From positions 124,001 to 188,000 of the forward strand of contig NZ_JAPZTZ010000003.1 in assembly GCF_027532945.1 (NCBI RefSeq): DNA of 64,000 bases. The letters run 5' to 3'. The DNA comes from Phreatobacter sp. (lineage in GTDB: Bacteria; Pseudomonadota; Alphaproteobacteria; Rhizobiales; Phreatobacteraceae). The position numbers were made by a program, and so were the translations under genes. Positions 25,745-34,208 of this stretch are shown one piece after another (positions within the stretch are counted from its first letter, which is position 1; each line of letters starts with the position of its first letter). The notes beneath the pieces were generated by a model. The model saw only the letters and a program-made list of their open reading frames with translations, ran no database searches and was not told the DNA's origin.

Positions 25745-27262
25745 ATGGCCAACCATCTCTACGACCTCGTCCGCCTCTACGCGACCGACCCTGGCAAGAC
25801 CTTCATCGAGACGGACAACGGCACGGTCTTCACCTATGACGACCTCTTCGCGGCGACGGGACGCTTCGCCAACGCCCTGGTGGCGAGCGGCGTGAAGCCG
25901 GGGGACCGGGTTGCGGTGCAGGTCGAGAAGTCGCCTGGCGCGATCTTCCTCTATCTCGCCTGCGTGCGGGCCGGCGCCGTCTTCCTGCCGCTCAACACCG
26001 GCTACACCCTGGCGGAGATCGAGTATTTCCTCTCCGACGCCGAACCGGCCCTCGTGGTCTGCGACCCGGCCAAGCGGGACGGTATCGCCGACGTTGCGGC
26101 GAAGACCGGCGTGCCAGCGGTCGAGACGCTCGGGCGCGCCAAGGACGGCTCGCTCTGGCAGAAGGCATCCGGTCTGCCGGCCGTCTTCGACACGGTGTCC
26201 CGGGGCGCCGACGACCTCGCGGCCATCCTCTACACCTCCGGCACGACGGGGCGCTCGAAGGGCGCCATGCTGACGCATGACAACCTCGCATCGAACGCTC
26301 TGACCCTGAAGGACTACTGGCGCTTCACCCGGGACGACGTGCTGCTGCACGCGCTGCCGATCTTCCACACCCACGGCCTCTTCGTCGCCACCAACACGGT
26401 CCTGATGGCCGGCGCCTCCATGCTGTTCCTGCCGAAGTTCGACGCCGACACGGTGTTCGAGCTGCTGCCGCGGGCCACCACGATGATGGGAGTGCCGACC
26501 TTCTATGTCCGCCTCGTCCAGGACGCCCGGCTGACGCCCGGCGCGACGCGCCATATGCGCCTGTTCATCTCAGGGTCCGCCCCGCTGCTCGCCGAGACGC
26601 ACCGCGCCTTCCGCGAGAAGACCGGCCAGTCGATCCTCGAGCGCTACGGCATGACCGAGACCAATATGAACACCTCGAACCCCTATGACGGCGAGCGCAT
26701 CGCCGGCACGGTGGGCTTCCCGCTGCCGGGCGTGTCGCTGCGCGTCACCGAGCCCGAGACCGGCGCCGAGCTGCCGCAGGGCGAGATCGGCATGATCGAG
26801 GTGAAGGGTCCCAATGTCTTCGAGGGCTATTGGCGCATGCCGGAGAAGACCGCGGCGGAGTTCCGCGCCGACGGCTTCTTCATCACCGGCGACCTCGGCA
26901 AGATCGACGCCCAGGGCTACGTCCACATTGTCGGGCGCGGCAAGGACCTCGTGATCTCCGGCGGCTACAACGTCTATCCGAAAGAGGTCGAGACCGAGAT
27001 CGACGGCATGACCGGCGTCTTCGAGAGCGCCGTCATCGGCGTGCCGCATCCCGATTTCGGCGAGGGCGTCACGGCGGTGGTCGTGGCGGTGCCGGGGGCA
27101 AAGCTCGATGCAGGTGCCATCCTCCAGGCGCTGGAGGCGCGGCTCGCCAAGTTCAAGCTGCCGAAGAAGGTCATCATCGTCGATGACCTGCCTCGCAACA
27201 CCATGGGCAAGGTGCAGAAGAACGTCCTGCGCGACACCTACAAGGGGATCTACGGGGGCTGA
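25745..27262 (+). CDS. matB: Malonyl-CoA synthetase
   Basis: A 505-residue acyl-adenylating enzyme that makes malonyl-CoA from malonate, ATP and CoA. The P-loop is YTSGTTGRSKGA, the adenylate loop ERYGMTETNMNTSNPYDG is the diagnostic MatB form, and ITGDLGK, GRGKDLVISGGYNVYPKE and the catalytic-lysine loop PRNTMGKVQKN complete the set. The start at 25745 (MANHLYD) matches the family N-terminus; an in-frame ATG at 25694 has the better ribosome binding site (GAGGAG) and would add 17 residues. It lies 32 nt or more after the Amt-kinase gene and convergent to pcaB. Confidence 0.92.
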   Translation: MANHLYDLVRLYATDPGKTFIETDNGTVFTYDDLFAATGRFANALVASGVKPGDRVAVQVEKSPGAIFLYLACVRAGAVFLPLNTGYTLAEIEYFLSDAEPALVVCDPAKRDGIADVAAKTGVPAVETLGRAKDGSLWQKASGLPAVFDTVSRGADDLAAILYTSGTTGRSKGAMLTHDNLASNALTLKDYWRFTRDDVLLHALPIFHTHGLFVATNTVLMAGASMLFLPKFDADTVFELLPRATTMMGVPTFYVRLVQDARLTPGATRHMRLFISGSAPLLAETHRAFREKTGQSILERYGMTETNMNTSNPYDGERIAGTVGFPLPGVSLRVTEPETGAELPQGEIGMIEVKGPNVFEGYWRMPEKTAAEFRADGFFITGDLGKIDAQGYVHIVGRGKDLVISGGYNVYPKEVETEIDGMTGVFESAVIGVPHPDFGEGVTAVVVAVPGAKLDAGAILQALEARLAKFKLPKKVIIVDDLPRNTMGKVQKNVLRDTYKGIYGG

Positions 27263-27265
27263 GTT

Positions 27266-28609
27266 TCAGCCGCCCTCGTACCGCGCCAGAACCTGATCGA
27301 CGAAGGTCCCGGCCGCGCCTAGATAGCGGGCGGGGTCGAGCAGGGCGGCGATGCGGGCAGCATCGGCGTGGCGGGTGATCTCCGGATCTTCCCCCAGGAC
27401 CTCGGCGAGTTCGCGGCCCTCCGCCACGGCCGTGCGGCAGGCGGCCTCGATGCGGTCATGGGCGACGAGCCGGCCAAGCTCGGGGGCGAGCGCCATCTGC
27501 ACCGCCTCGGCCATGAGCAGGCCGCGGGTGGCGTCGAGATTGGCGGCCATGCGCCCGGGCTTCACCTCCAGCCCCGCCAAAAGCTCCGCGAGCCTTGAGA
27601 GGACGCCGCCGGTCAGGCGCGCGAGTTCAGGCAGCGCCAGCCATTCGGATTGCCAGCCGCCGGCGAAGCGCTCGTGCTCGCCCGACCCGCCCGCGGCGAT
27701 CGTGGCGAGGAGCTGCGGCGCCAGGCCCGCCGCGCCGAGGATGGTCGCGGAGAGGGCCGGGTTGCGCTTGTGCGGCATGGTTGAGGAGCCGCCCCGGCCG
27801 GGTGCGGCCGGTTCCAGCACCTCGCCGACCTCCGTCTGCATCATCAGCGCCACGTCGCGGGCGACTTTGGCACCCGTAGCGACAAGACCCGCCATGAGGC
27901 TCGCGGCTTCGAGGATGCGGTCGCGCTGGCCGTGCCACGGCGTGTCGGGCAGCGTGAGGTTGAGGCGGGCGGCCAGCAGGCGGGCGACCTCCGGCCCCTT
28001 GTCACGGAGGGAGGCGAGCGTGCCGGCGGCGCCGCCGAACTGAAGGGTGAGGATGCGCGGCCGCGCCTCCGCAAGCCGGTCGCGATGGCGCATCAGCGCG
28101 TCGAGCGTGCCGGCCATCTTGAGGCCGAAGGTGATGGGCAGCGCCTGCTGCAGCCAGGTGCGGCCGGCCATGGGCGTGTCGCGATGGGCCTTTGCGAGCG
28201 CCGCGGCGGCGGCCATGGCGCGGGCGAGATCCGCCTCGATGATCTTGAAGGCCTCGCGCAGTTGCAGCACCAGGCCGGTGTCCATCACGTCCTGGCTGGT
28301 GGCGCCGTAATGCACCCACTTGGCGGCTTGCGGGTCAGCCGCAGCGACATCGGCGGTTAGCATCTTCGCCAAGGGAATCGCGGTATTGCCGGCGATGCCC
28401 GCGGCGCGGGCAAGCGCCGCTCCGTCGATGCGGACGGCATCAAGCTTGGCGATCGCGGCCGCAGCGGAGAGCGGCACGATTCCGGTCTCGGCCTCGGCCG
28501 CAGCAAGCGCCACCTCGAAGGCGATCATGGCCGCCAAAGTCGCATCATCCGACCAGACCGCCTCCATGGCAGGCGAACCGAAAAGGGGCGCGAGAAGCTG
28601 CGAGGGCAT
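27266..28609 (-). CDS. pcaB: 3-carboxy-cis,cis-muconate cycloisomerase
   Basis: A 447-residue member of the fumarase/aspartase superfamily that lactonises 3-carboxy-cis,cis-muconate in the protocatechuate branch of the beta-ketoadipate pathway. The signature GSSTMPHKRNP (about residue 280) and the HYGATSQDVMDTGL motif (~100) are intact, and GRTWLQQALPITFGLKMAG is the characteristic PcaB helix. The C-terminal part is of normal length. The rest of the pca operon is not in the window, so it may be an isolated copy. The stop lies 4 nt from the matB stop. Confidence 0.9.
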   Translation of the reverse strand: MPSQLLAPLFGSPAMEAVWSDDATLAAMIAFEVALAAAEAETGIVPLSAAAAIAKLDAVRIDGAALARAAGIAGNTAIPLAKMLTADVAAADPQAAKWVHYGATSQDVMDTGLVLQLREAFKIIEADLARAMAAAAALAKAHRDTPMAGRTWLQQALPITFGLKMAGTLDALMRHRDRLAEARPRILTLQFGGAAGTLASLRDKGPEVARLLAARLNLTLPDTPWHGQRDRILEAASLMAGLVATGAKVARDVALMMQTEVGEVLEPAAPGRGGSSTMPHKRNPALSATILGAAGLAPQLLATIAAGGSGEHERFAGGWQSEWLALPELARLTGGVLSRLAELLAGLEVKPGRMAANLDATRGLLMAEAVQMALAPELGRLVAHDRIEAACRTAVAEGRELAEVLGEDPEITRHADAARIAALLDPARYLGAAGTFVDQVLARYEGG

Positions 28610-28721
28610 CGGGACCTCATGGATGGGCCCCGAGGCTTAGCAGAGCCGTGGCGGCACTCAAAGGTCGCGGAACCTGCGCCGTGCCCAAGGGTTCCTCTCG
28701 CTGACGACAGAGGAGGGATGA

Positions 28722-28982
28722 ATGCCCGACCAATCCGACATCGACACCACCCACCCGGCCACCGATGCGGCGGCGCTGCAGCGCGAGGGCACGCGCCAGT
28801 TCGACGAGGCCATTGCCGGCAAGGGTCCGGCCATGCCGAAGATGAGCGATGCCGCCACCCATCGCGCCGATGAGGCCCTCCTCGACAAGGCGCTGAAGGA
28901 TTCCTTCCCTGCGAGCGACCCGCCGGCTCCGGCCTCGCCGAACGCGAGCCCTGGCGCGCCGAAGGGCCGCGAGTCAGCCTGA
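28722..28982 (+). CDS. Small acidic conserved protein with an SFPASDPPA motif
   Basis: An 86-residue polar protein with no membrane segment. The C-terminal half contains LDKALKDSFPASDPPAPASP; the motif SFPASDPPA after an acidic or charged helix is common in short alphaproteobacterial proteins of unknown role. A strong GAGGAGGG site precedes the ATG. It sits directly upstream of the RNase P RNA gene, and I cannot infer a function. Confidence 0.75.
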   Translation: MPDQSDIDTTHPATDAAALQREGTRQFDEAIAGKGPAMPKMSDAATHRADEALLDKALKDSFPASDPPAPASPNASPGAPKGRESA

Positions 28983-28998
28983 CGCCAACCGGCGCGGC

Positions 28999-29028
28999 TT
29001 GACACGACCGGCGGCCAAGCCCCATGGA
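28999..29028 (+). promoter_or_regulatory. Predicted promoter of the RNase P RNA gene
   Basis: A consensus TTGACA (28999-29004) is followed after 18 nt by CATGGA (29023-29028), a weak -10. A start 6-7 nt downstream would fall at the 5' end of the RNase P P1 helix. Confidence 0.5.
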
Positions 29029-29033
29029 CGGCC

Positions 29034-29418
29034 CGTCAGCCGGCTGGACGGCCGCCGCCGCAATGCTCGAAAGGGCGCGGGGGAGGAAAGTCCGGGCTCC
29101 ACGGAAACACGGTGCCGGATAACGTCCGGCGGGGGCGACCCCAGGGACAGTGCCACAGAGACGAAACCGCCGGGGCTTGCCCCGGCAAGGGTGAAAAGGT
29201 GGGGTAAGAGCCCACCGCGCGACCGGCAACGGAAGCGGCTTGGTAAACCCCACCGGGAGCAAAACCGAATAGGGACGACAGGGGGCGACCCCGGGCGTGG
29301 ATCCGCGCCGTCGTCCGGGTAGGTTGCCAGAGCGTCCGAGCAATCGGCCGCCTAGAGGAATGGCCGTCGCGCGGGAGCGATCCCGCCCCACAGAACCCGG
29401 CTTACAGGCCGACTGACA
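29034..29418 (+). ncRNA. rnpB: RNase P RNA, bacterial class A
   Basis: The catalytic RNA of RNase P, which trims the 5' ends of tRNA precursors. The conserved core GAGGAAAGTCCGGGCTCC (P4 5' strand region) lies at about 29090, ACAGAGACGAAACCGCC and GGGTAAGAGCCCACCGCG follow, and AGAACCCGGCTTACAGGCC closes P4 near 29395-29410. P1 is formed by GTCAGCCGGC (29035-29044) with GCCGACTGAC (29408-29417) with one mismatch. The ends are assigned from P1 and are good to a few bases. Confidence 0.95.
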
Positions 29419-29424
29419 TGTTGA

Positions 29425-29455
29425 GAGGCCCCGGCGCGACAGCGTCCGGGGCCTC
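29425..29455 (+). terminator. Terminator-like hairpin after rnpB
   Basis: A perfect 10-bp GC stem (29425-29434 with 29446-29455) with an 11-nt loop begins 7 nt after the RNase P RNA. There is no U-tract. Confidence 0.55.
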
Positions 29456-29575
29456 GCCATGTGGGGCCAGCCACCGCGCCGATCACGAAGACGTCAGGAG
29501 GTAACGAACGCCGATACTCCAGCGAAATGGCGGTACGGCGTCGAAGGATGAAGGCGCCACACCCTGGAGGACACT

Positions 29576-29965
29576 GTGATCGACCGCCGTTCCCTGATGC
29601 TCGCCGCCGGCGCCGCCGCCATCGTTGCCGCCCGGCCCGCCTCTGCCACGGGCCAGCGCTTCACCCAGGCCGCCTTTGACGCGGCCCAGGCCGCGGGCAA
29701 GCCGATCCTCGTCGAGGTCACGGCGCCGTGGTGCCCGACCTGCCGGGCCCAGCAGCCGATCCTGCAGAAGCTGACGGCCGAGCCGCGTTTCCGCGATCTC
29801 ATCTTCCTCTCCGTCGATTTCGACAGCCAGAAGGACGTCGTCCGCGCCCTGAACGTGCGCAGCCAGTCCACCCTGGTGGTTTTCAAGGGGCGCGCTGAGG
29901 TCGGCCGGTCCGCCGGTGACACCAACGCCGAGAGCATCGCCGCCCTCGTGGCGAAGAGCATCTGA
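29576..29965 (+). CDS. Periplasmic thioredoxin-family protein
   Basis: A 129-residue protein with an N-terminal DRR plus hydrophobic signal peptide (cleaved near ASA) and a thioredoxin fold: TAPWCPTCRAQ is the redox-active CPTC motif, FLSVDFD the following strand, and RSQSTLVVFKG holds the loop where the cis-Pro normally is (here Ser-Thr). It begins with GTG behind CTGGAGG. The CcdA-type gene 32 nt downstream is its probable electron donor across the membrane. The pair would pass electrons to periplasmic targets, perhaps for cytochrome c maturation. Confidence 0.85.
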   Translation: MIDRRSLMLAAGAAAIVAARPASATGQRFTQAAFDAAQAAGKPILVEVTAPWCPTCRAQQPILQKLTAEPRFRDLIFLSVDFDSQKDVVRALNVRSQSTLVVFKGRAEVGRSAGDTNAESIAALVAKSI

Positions 29966-29997
29966 CGGCAGCGCAGCGCGCGACGGGAGACGACACC

Positions 29998-30717
29998 GTG
30001 CTGGCCACCATCGGCTTTGCCTTCGCAGCCGGGATCGTCTCGATCCTGTCGCCCTGCGTCCTGCCCATCCTGCCCATTGTGCTCGGGGGCGCCGCCTCCG
30101 AGCATCGGCGCGGTCCGCTGGCGCTTGCCGCCGGTCTCGCGCTGTCCTTTACGGTGATCGGCCTCTTCGTCGCCACCATCGGCTTTTCTATCGGCCTCGA
30201 TCTCACAGCCTTCCGAACAGTCGCCGGGCTGATCCTGCTGGCGCTCGGCCTCGCCATGATCGTGCCTGCGGCGGGCGCCCGCCTGGCGACAGCCGCGGGG
30301 CCTCTGTCGGACTGGACTCAAAGCCGCTTCGGCGGCTTCGACCGCGGCGGCCTCTCCGGCCAGTTCGGGGTCGGCCTGCTTCTCGGCGCGGTCTGGAGCC
30401 CCTGCGTCGGTCCGACGCTGGGGGCTGCCTCGCTCATGGCGGCACGGGGCGAGAATCTCGGCGAGGTCGGGCTCACCATGCTCGCCTTCGGGCTGGGCGC
30501 CGGACTGCCGCTCGCGGCCCTCGGCGCCCTGTCGCGCGAAAGGCTCCTCGGCCTGCGCGAGCGGATGATGGCGACGGGCCAGGGAGCCAAGACGGCCCTG
30601 GGCCTTGTCGTGGTGGCGGTGGCGCTGCTGGTCCTCACCGGCCTCGACAAGACCATCGAGGCGGCCTTGGTCAGCCTCTCGCCGGAATGGCTGACCGCGC
30701 TGACGACGCGGTTCTGA
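29998..30717 (+). CDS. ccdA: CcdA/DsbD-type transmembrane thiol-disulfide reductase
   Basis: A 239-residue membrane protein with six helices. The two redox cysteines lie in pseudo-symmetric loops LSPCVLPILP (near the N-terminus) and WSPCVGPTLG (~residue 140), the CcdA/DsbD-beta signature. It carries electrons from cytoplasmic thioredoxin to periplasmic partners such as the thioredoxin-like protein encoded just upstream. The start is GTG with GGGAGA upstream. Its length is typical of CcdA. Confidence 0.88.
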   Translation: MLATIGFAFAAGIVSILSPCVLPILPIVLGGAASEHRRGPLALAAGLALSFTVIGLFVATIGFSIGLDLTAFRTVAGLILLALGLAMIVPAAGARLATAAGPLSDWTQSRFGGFDRGGLSGQFGVGLLLGAVWSPCVGPTLGAASLMAARGENLGEVGLTMLAFGLGAGLPLAALGALSRERLLGLRERMMATGQGAKTALGLVVVAVALLVLTGLDKTIEAALVSLSPEWLTALTTRF

Positions 30718-30802
30718 CCGAAGGGGCGCTGATGTCGACATTGACCTGAAACACCGGACTGCGAGACCCTGCCCCCGAACCGTCGCTCCACAGGAGACAT
30801 CC

Positions 30803-31360
30803 ATGGGCTGGGCCATCCTCGGCATCGTCGTCGTCGCGGCGATCTACGTGATCTTCGTCTACAATGGGCTCGTCGGCCTCCGGCAGCGGGTCAACCAGGC
30901 CTTCGCCGACATCGACGTGCAGCTGAAGCAGCGCCACGACCTCATCCCGAACCTCGTCGAGACGGTGAAGGGCTATGCGGCCCACGAGAAATCGACCCTC
31001 GACGCGGTGATCGCCGCCCGCAACGCCGCGCAGGGCGCCCACGGTCCTACCGCCCAGGCCGCCGCCGAGCAGCAGCTCTCCGGCGCCGTCGGCCGGCTGC
31101 TCGCCCTCGGCGAGGCCTATCCGGACCTGAAAGCCAGCGCCAATTTCCAGCAGCTGCAGGTCGATCTCGGCAATGTCGAGGACAAGCTCGCTGCCGCCCG
31201 CCGCTTCTTCAACAATGCGGTGAGCGAGTTCAACGCCTCCATCCAGGCCTTCCCCGCCGTGCTCTTCGCCCCCGCCATGGGCTTCACCTCGCGCGAGTTC
31301 TTCGATGTGGGCCCGGAGGCGCGGGCGCAGATCGAACAGGCGCCGACGGTCAAGTTCTGA
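30803..31360 (+). CDS. lemA: LemA family protein
   Basis: A 185-residue protein with one N-terminal membrane helix (GWAILGIVVVAAIYVIFVYNG) and a long helical bundle. Hallmarks are FADIDVQLKQRHDLIPNLVETVKGYAAHE, AYPDLKASANFQQLQ and AARRFFNNAVSEFNASIQAFP, all diagnostic. LemA function is poorly known; it is commonly encoded beside an M48/HtpX-like peptidase, as here (15 nt apart), and the two are thought to act in membrane quality control. Confidence 0.93.
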   Translation: MGWAILGIVVVAAIYVIFVYNGLVGLRQRVNQAFADIDVQLKQRHDLIPNLVETVKGYAAHEKSTLDAVIAARNAAQGAHGPTAQAAAEQQLSGAVGRLLALGEAYPDLKASANFQQLQVDLGNVEDKLAAARRFFNNAVSEFNASIQAFPAVLFAPAMGFTSREFFDVGPEARAQIEQAPTVKF

Positions 31361-31375
31361 GCCAAGGCGAGCGCC

Positions 31376-32431
31376 ATGCTCGGCGAGGCCTACGGGCTCT
31401 ACGGCCATATCCGCAACAACCGCATCCGGTCGGTCTTCCTGCTGGCCGGACTGTTCCTGCTCGCCTATCTCCTCACCTTCGGCGTCATCCTGATCGGCTA
31501 CGGGATGTCGTCGCACCACCTCACCGCCGAGGTCTGGCGCGAGACCTTCCGGGTCTTCCTCATCGCCCTGCCCTTCGTCACGGCTGTCACTGCGGTGTGG
31601 GTGTTCATCGGCTACCGGTTCAATGTCGGGCTCATCGGCTCGATGACCGGCGCGGCGCCTGCAACGGCCGCCGACCAGCCGAAGCTGCACCGGATGCTGG
31701 AAAACCTCTGCATCTCCCGTGGCATGGCGACGCCCAGGCTGATGGTGCTGGAGAGCGACGCGCTCAACGCCTTCGCCTCCGGCGTCAACGAGAAGCAGTT
31801 CACCATCACCGTCACCACCGGCCTCATCAAGACGCTGGATGACCGGGAGATCGAGGCGGTCCTCGCCCATGAACTGACCCATATCCGCAATGGCGACGTG
31901 AAGCTGATGATCATCGCCGTGGTCATTTCCGGCGTCATCTCGCTGGTCGGCGAACTCGTCTTCCGGATGTTCCTGCGCGGTGGCATCCGCTCATCGTCGG
32001 ATGACCGCAAGGGCGGCGGCGCCATCGTCGTCATCCTCATCGGCGTGGCGCTGGTGGTCGTTTCCTGGGTGCTCGCCGTGGTCGTCAGGCTGTCGTTGTC
32101 GCGCTCGCGCGAATACCTGGCCGATGCGGGGGCGGTGGAGCTCACCAAGAACCCCGACGCCATGATCTCCGCCCTCCTCAAGATTTCGGGCCGCGCCGAC
32201 ATCGAGGGCGTGCCCTCCGGCGTCATGGACATGTGCTTCGAGAACGATCCGGACGATTTCGCCGACCTGTTCTCGACCCATCCCTCCATCACCAAGCGGG
32301 TGCAGGCCCTCGTCGAGAAGGCGGGCGGCCGGATGCCGGAACTGCCGCCGCACGCACCCGCCATGGCGCAGCGACCGGACCTTCCGAGCATGGTCCAGGC
32401 GAGCGCGTCATGGGGCCGGTCGCGGGATTGA
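31376..32431 (+). CDS. M48-family (HtpX-like) membrane zinc metallopeptidase
   Basis: A 351-residue protein with two N-terminal membrane helices, the zinc motif VLAHELTHIRNGD (HExxH), a further helix pair about residues 180-240, and a downstream Glu ligand in SREYLADAGAVELT. HtpX-like enzymes degrade abnormal membrane proteins. Its position after lemA repeats a widely conserved pair. It ends in a polar ~40-residue tail. The stop lies about 120 nt before the operator-rich promoter of the Acg-type gene. Confidence 0.9.
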   Translation: MLGEAYGLYGHIRNNRIRSVFLLAGLFLLAYLLTFGVILIGYGMSSHHLTAEVWRETFRVFLIALPFVTAVTAVWVFIGYRFNVGLIGSMTGAAPATAADQPKLHRMLENLCISRGMATPRLMVLESDALNAFASGVNEKQFTITVTTGLIKTLDDREIEAVLAHELTHIRNGDVKLMIIAVVISGVISLVGELVFRMFLRGGIRSSSDDRKGGGAIVVILIGVALVVVSWVLAVVVRLSLSRSREYLADAGAVELTKNPDAMISALLKISGRADIEGVPSGVMDMCFENDPDDFADLFSTHPSITKRVQALVEKAGGRMPELPPHAPAMAQRPDLPSMVQASASWGRSRD

Positions 32432-32468
32432 TCCGGTCCGTTGCCAAGGCGGGTCAGTGACGTCGATC

Positions 32469-32538
32469 GATTAGATATCAAATCACCTTGACGACCGCCT
32501 CCTGGTTCGATATCAAACCAATAGTTAGACATCGAACC
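32469..32538. promoter_or_regulatory. Three tandem 16-bp palindromes (MarR-type operator array)
   Basis: Sites at 32469-32484 (GATTAGATATCAAATC), 32504-32519 (GGTTCGATATCAAACC) and 32523-32538 (AGTTAGACATCGAACC) share the shape GNTTNGAYATCNAANC. The first two are palindromes with one mismatched pair; the third is weaker. Sites 1 and 2 are 35 bp apart, sites 2 and 3 are 19 bp apart. Site 2 covers the -10 element and site 3 the probable start point. Confidence 0.7.
32488..32516 (+). promoter_or_regulatory. Sigma-70 promoter of the Acg/MarR operon
   Basis: TTGACG (32488-32493) and TATCAA (32511-32516) are 17 nt apart. Transcription should start near 32523, inside the third palindrome, leaving a leader of roughly 30 nt before the ATG at 32552. 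Confidence 0.6.
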
Positions 32539-32551
32539 AATGAGGCTTCTC

Positions 32552-33700
32552 ATGAACCGCCGTCACTTCCTCGTCTCCGTCGGTGCAGGCGGCCTCGTCG
32601 CCGCAACCGGCGTCACGGCCTTCGCGCTGACCCGCACGCCAACAGCAGCGCTCGCCCCCTGGGCGGAGGCGGCGAGCGGTCATCCGGATCCTCGCCGTTT
32701 CGTCCTGAACCACGCGGTGCTCGCCCCCAATCCGCATAATCGCCAGCCCTGGATCGTCGAGCTGACCGGCCCCCTGACCATGACGCTCTGGTGCAACCTC
32801 GACCGCCGCCTGCCCCAGACCGACCCGTTCGACCGGCAGATCCTGATCGGTCTCGCCTGCTTCGCCGAGCTCGCCGCCATCGCCGCCACCGCGATCGGCT
32901 ACCGGCTGGAGGTCGAGACCTTTCCCGCCGGCGAACCCTGGCCGCGCCTCGACCAGAGGCCGATCGCCCATCTGCGCCTCGTCCGCGACGGGGGCCTTTC
33001 CGCCGATCCGCTGTTCGCGCAGATCCCGCACCGACGGTCGACCAAGCGGCCCTTCGACATGGCGCGCCCGGTGCCGGCGGCGGGCATCGCGGCGCTGGAG
33101 AGGCTCTCAACCGATGCCGCGCGCATCACGGCGGTGACGGATCCCGCCATTCTCGGCACGCTGCGCGACCTCACCTGGGATGCCTGGCAGATCGAGGCCG
33201 CCACCAAGCGCACGCACATGGAGAGCGTCGATCTCATGCGGATCGGCCGGCGGGAGATCGAGGCCAATCCCGACGGGATATCGCTCGGCGGGCCCTTCCT
33301 CGAAGGCTTGTCCCTCATCGGCCAGCTGTCGCGCGAACAGCTCGCTGACCCTGCGTCCTCAGCGTCCCGGCAGGGCGCGGACATGTACCGCACCATGCTG
33401 GCGGCGGCGCCGGCCTACCTGACGGTGGTGGCGCCGGACCCGAGCCGCGCTGCGACCTTCGCGGCGGGGCGCGCCTATCTGCGGGCGAACCTCACCGTCG
33501 CAGCGCTGGGCCTCTCCCTGCATCCGGTCAGCCAGGCGCTGCAGGAATTTGCGGAAATGGACGGGCCGCGCGCCCGCCTCGATAGGCTGCTCGATACAGG
33601 CGCGCCGCGGCGGCTGCACATGCTGGCTCGGTTGGGCTACGGTCCGGCAGTGCCGCAGACGCCCCGCTGGGCAGCCTCCACCCGAATCCGGACCGCATGA
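32552..33700 (+). CDS. Acg/nitroreductase-family flavoprotein, Tat-type signal
   Basis: A 382-residue protein with a twin-arginine signal (NRRHFLVSVGAGG) and the nitroreductase-like fold of Acg-family FMN-binding proteins: APNPHNRQPWIV near residue 50 is the FMN-contact loop (NxxPW form), PHRRSTKRPFD starts the second half, and LGLSLHPVSQALQEF the C-terminal subdomain. Family members bind FMN, sometimes without turnover; the physiological substrate is unknown. The gene overlaps marR by ATGA and is preceded by three palindromes. The ATG at 32552 follows a GAGG and starts the signal cleanly. Confidence 0.8.
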   Translation: MNRRHFLVSVGAGGLVAATGVTAFALTRTPTAALAPWAEAASGHPDPRRFVLNHAVLAPNPHNRQPWIVELTGPLTMTLWCNLDRRLPQTDPFDRQILIGLACFAELAAIAATAIGYRLEVETFPAGEPWPRLDQRPIAHLRLVRDGGLSADPLFAQIPHRRSTKRPFDMARPVPAAGIAALERLSTDAARITAVTDPAILGTLRDLTWDAWQIEAATKRTHMESVDLMRIGRREIEANPDGISLGGPFLEGLSLIGQLSREQLADPASSASRQGADMYRTMLAAAPAYLTVVAPDPSRAATFAAGRAYLRANLTVAALGLSLHPVSQALQEFAEMDGPRARLDRLLDTGAPRRLHMLARLGYGPAVPQTPRWAASTRIRTA

Positions 33701-34155
33701 CAGCCGATTCCACCACAGCGCCGACCGAGCTCGTGTTCCGCGTCTTCAACGAGATCGGCATCATCGCCCAGCTCTCCGGCAACGCCTTCGAGCGGGTCAT
33801 GCCTGACGGCATGACCCTCGCGCAGTTCACCGTGCTCAATCATTTCGTCCGGCTCGGTGGTTCCAAGCGGCCCTCGGACCTTGCCCGCGCCTTCCAGGTC
33901 ACCAAGGCGACCATGACCTCGACGCTCCAGCGCATGGAGCCGAAGGGCCTGGTCGCCATCGTCCCGGACGACACGGACGGCCGCGGCCGCAAGGTGACGA
34001 TCACCGATGCCGGACGTGCCATGCGTGCCGATTGCATCGCCCGCCTCGCGCCTGTCCTGGCGGCTGTGCTTTCGGCTACGGGCGAGGCCGCTTTCGCCGA
34101 ATCGCTGGCGCCGCTGGCCCGCATCCGGGAGACGCTCGACCGGATGCGCGACTGA
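33697..34155 (+). CDS. MarR-family transcriptional regulator
   Basis: A 152-residue winged-helix repressor. The N-terminal dimer helix carries VFNEIGIIAQLSGNAFERVMPDGMT, the recognition helix lies in LARAFQVTKATMTSTLQRMEPKGLV, and the wing is DTDGRGRKVTITDAG; the DxRxxxVxLT wing form is characteristic. Its ATG overlaps the stop of the flavoprotein gene (ATGA), so translation is coupled. It is the obvious candidate to bind the three palindromes upstream of the operon and thus control itself. Confidence 0.88.
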   Translation: MTADSTTAPTELVFRVFNEIGIIAQLSGNAFERVMPDGMTLAQFTVLNHFVRLGGSKRPSDLARAFQVTKATMTSTLQRMEPKGLVAIVPDDTDGRGRKVTITDAGRAMRADCIARLAPVLAAVLSATGEAAFAESLAPLARIRETLDRMRD

Positions 34156-34208
34156 CCGTCAGCGAAGGCGGGTGGCATGGAGGCGCCGCCTTGTTCTAGA
34201 CTGCGCCC

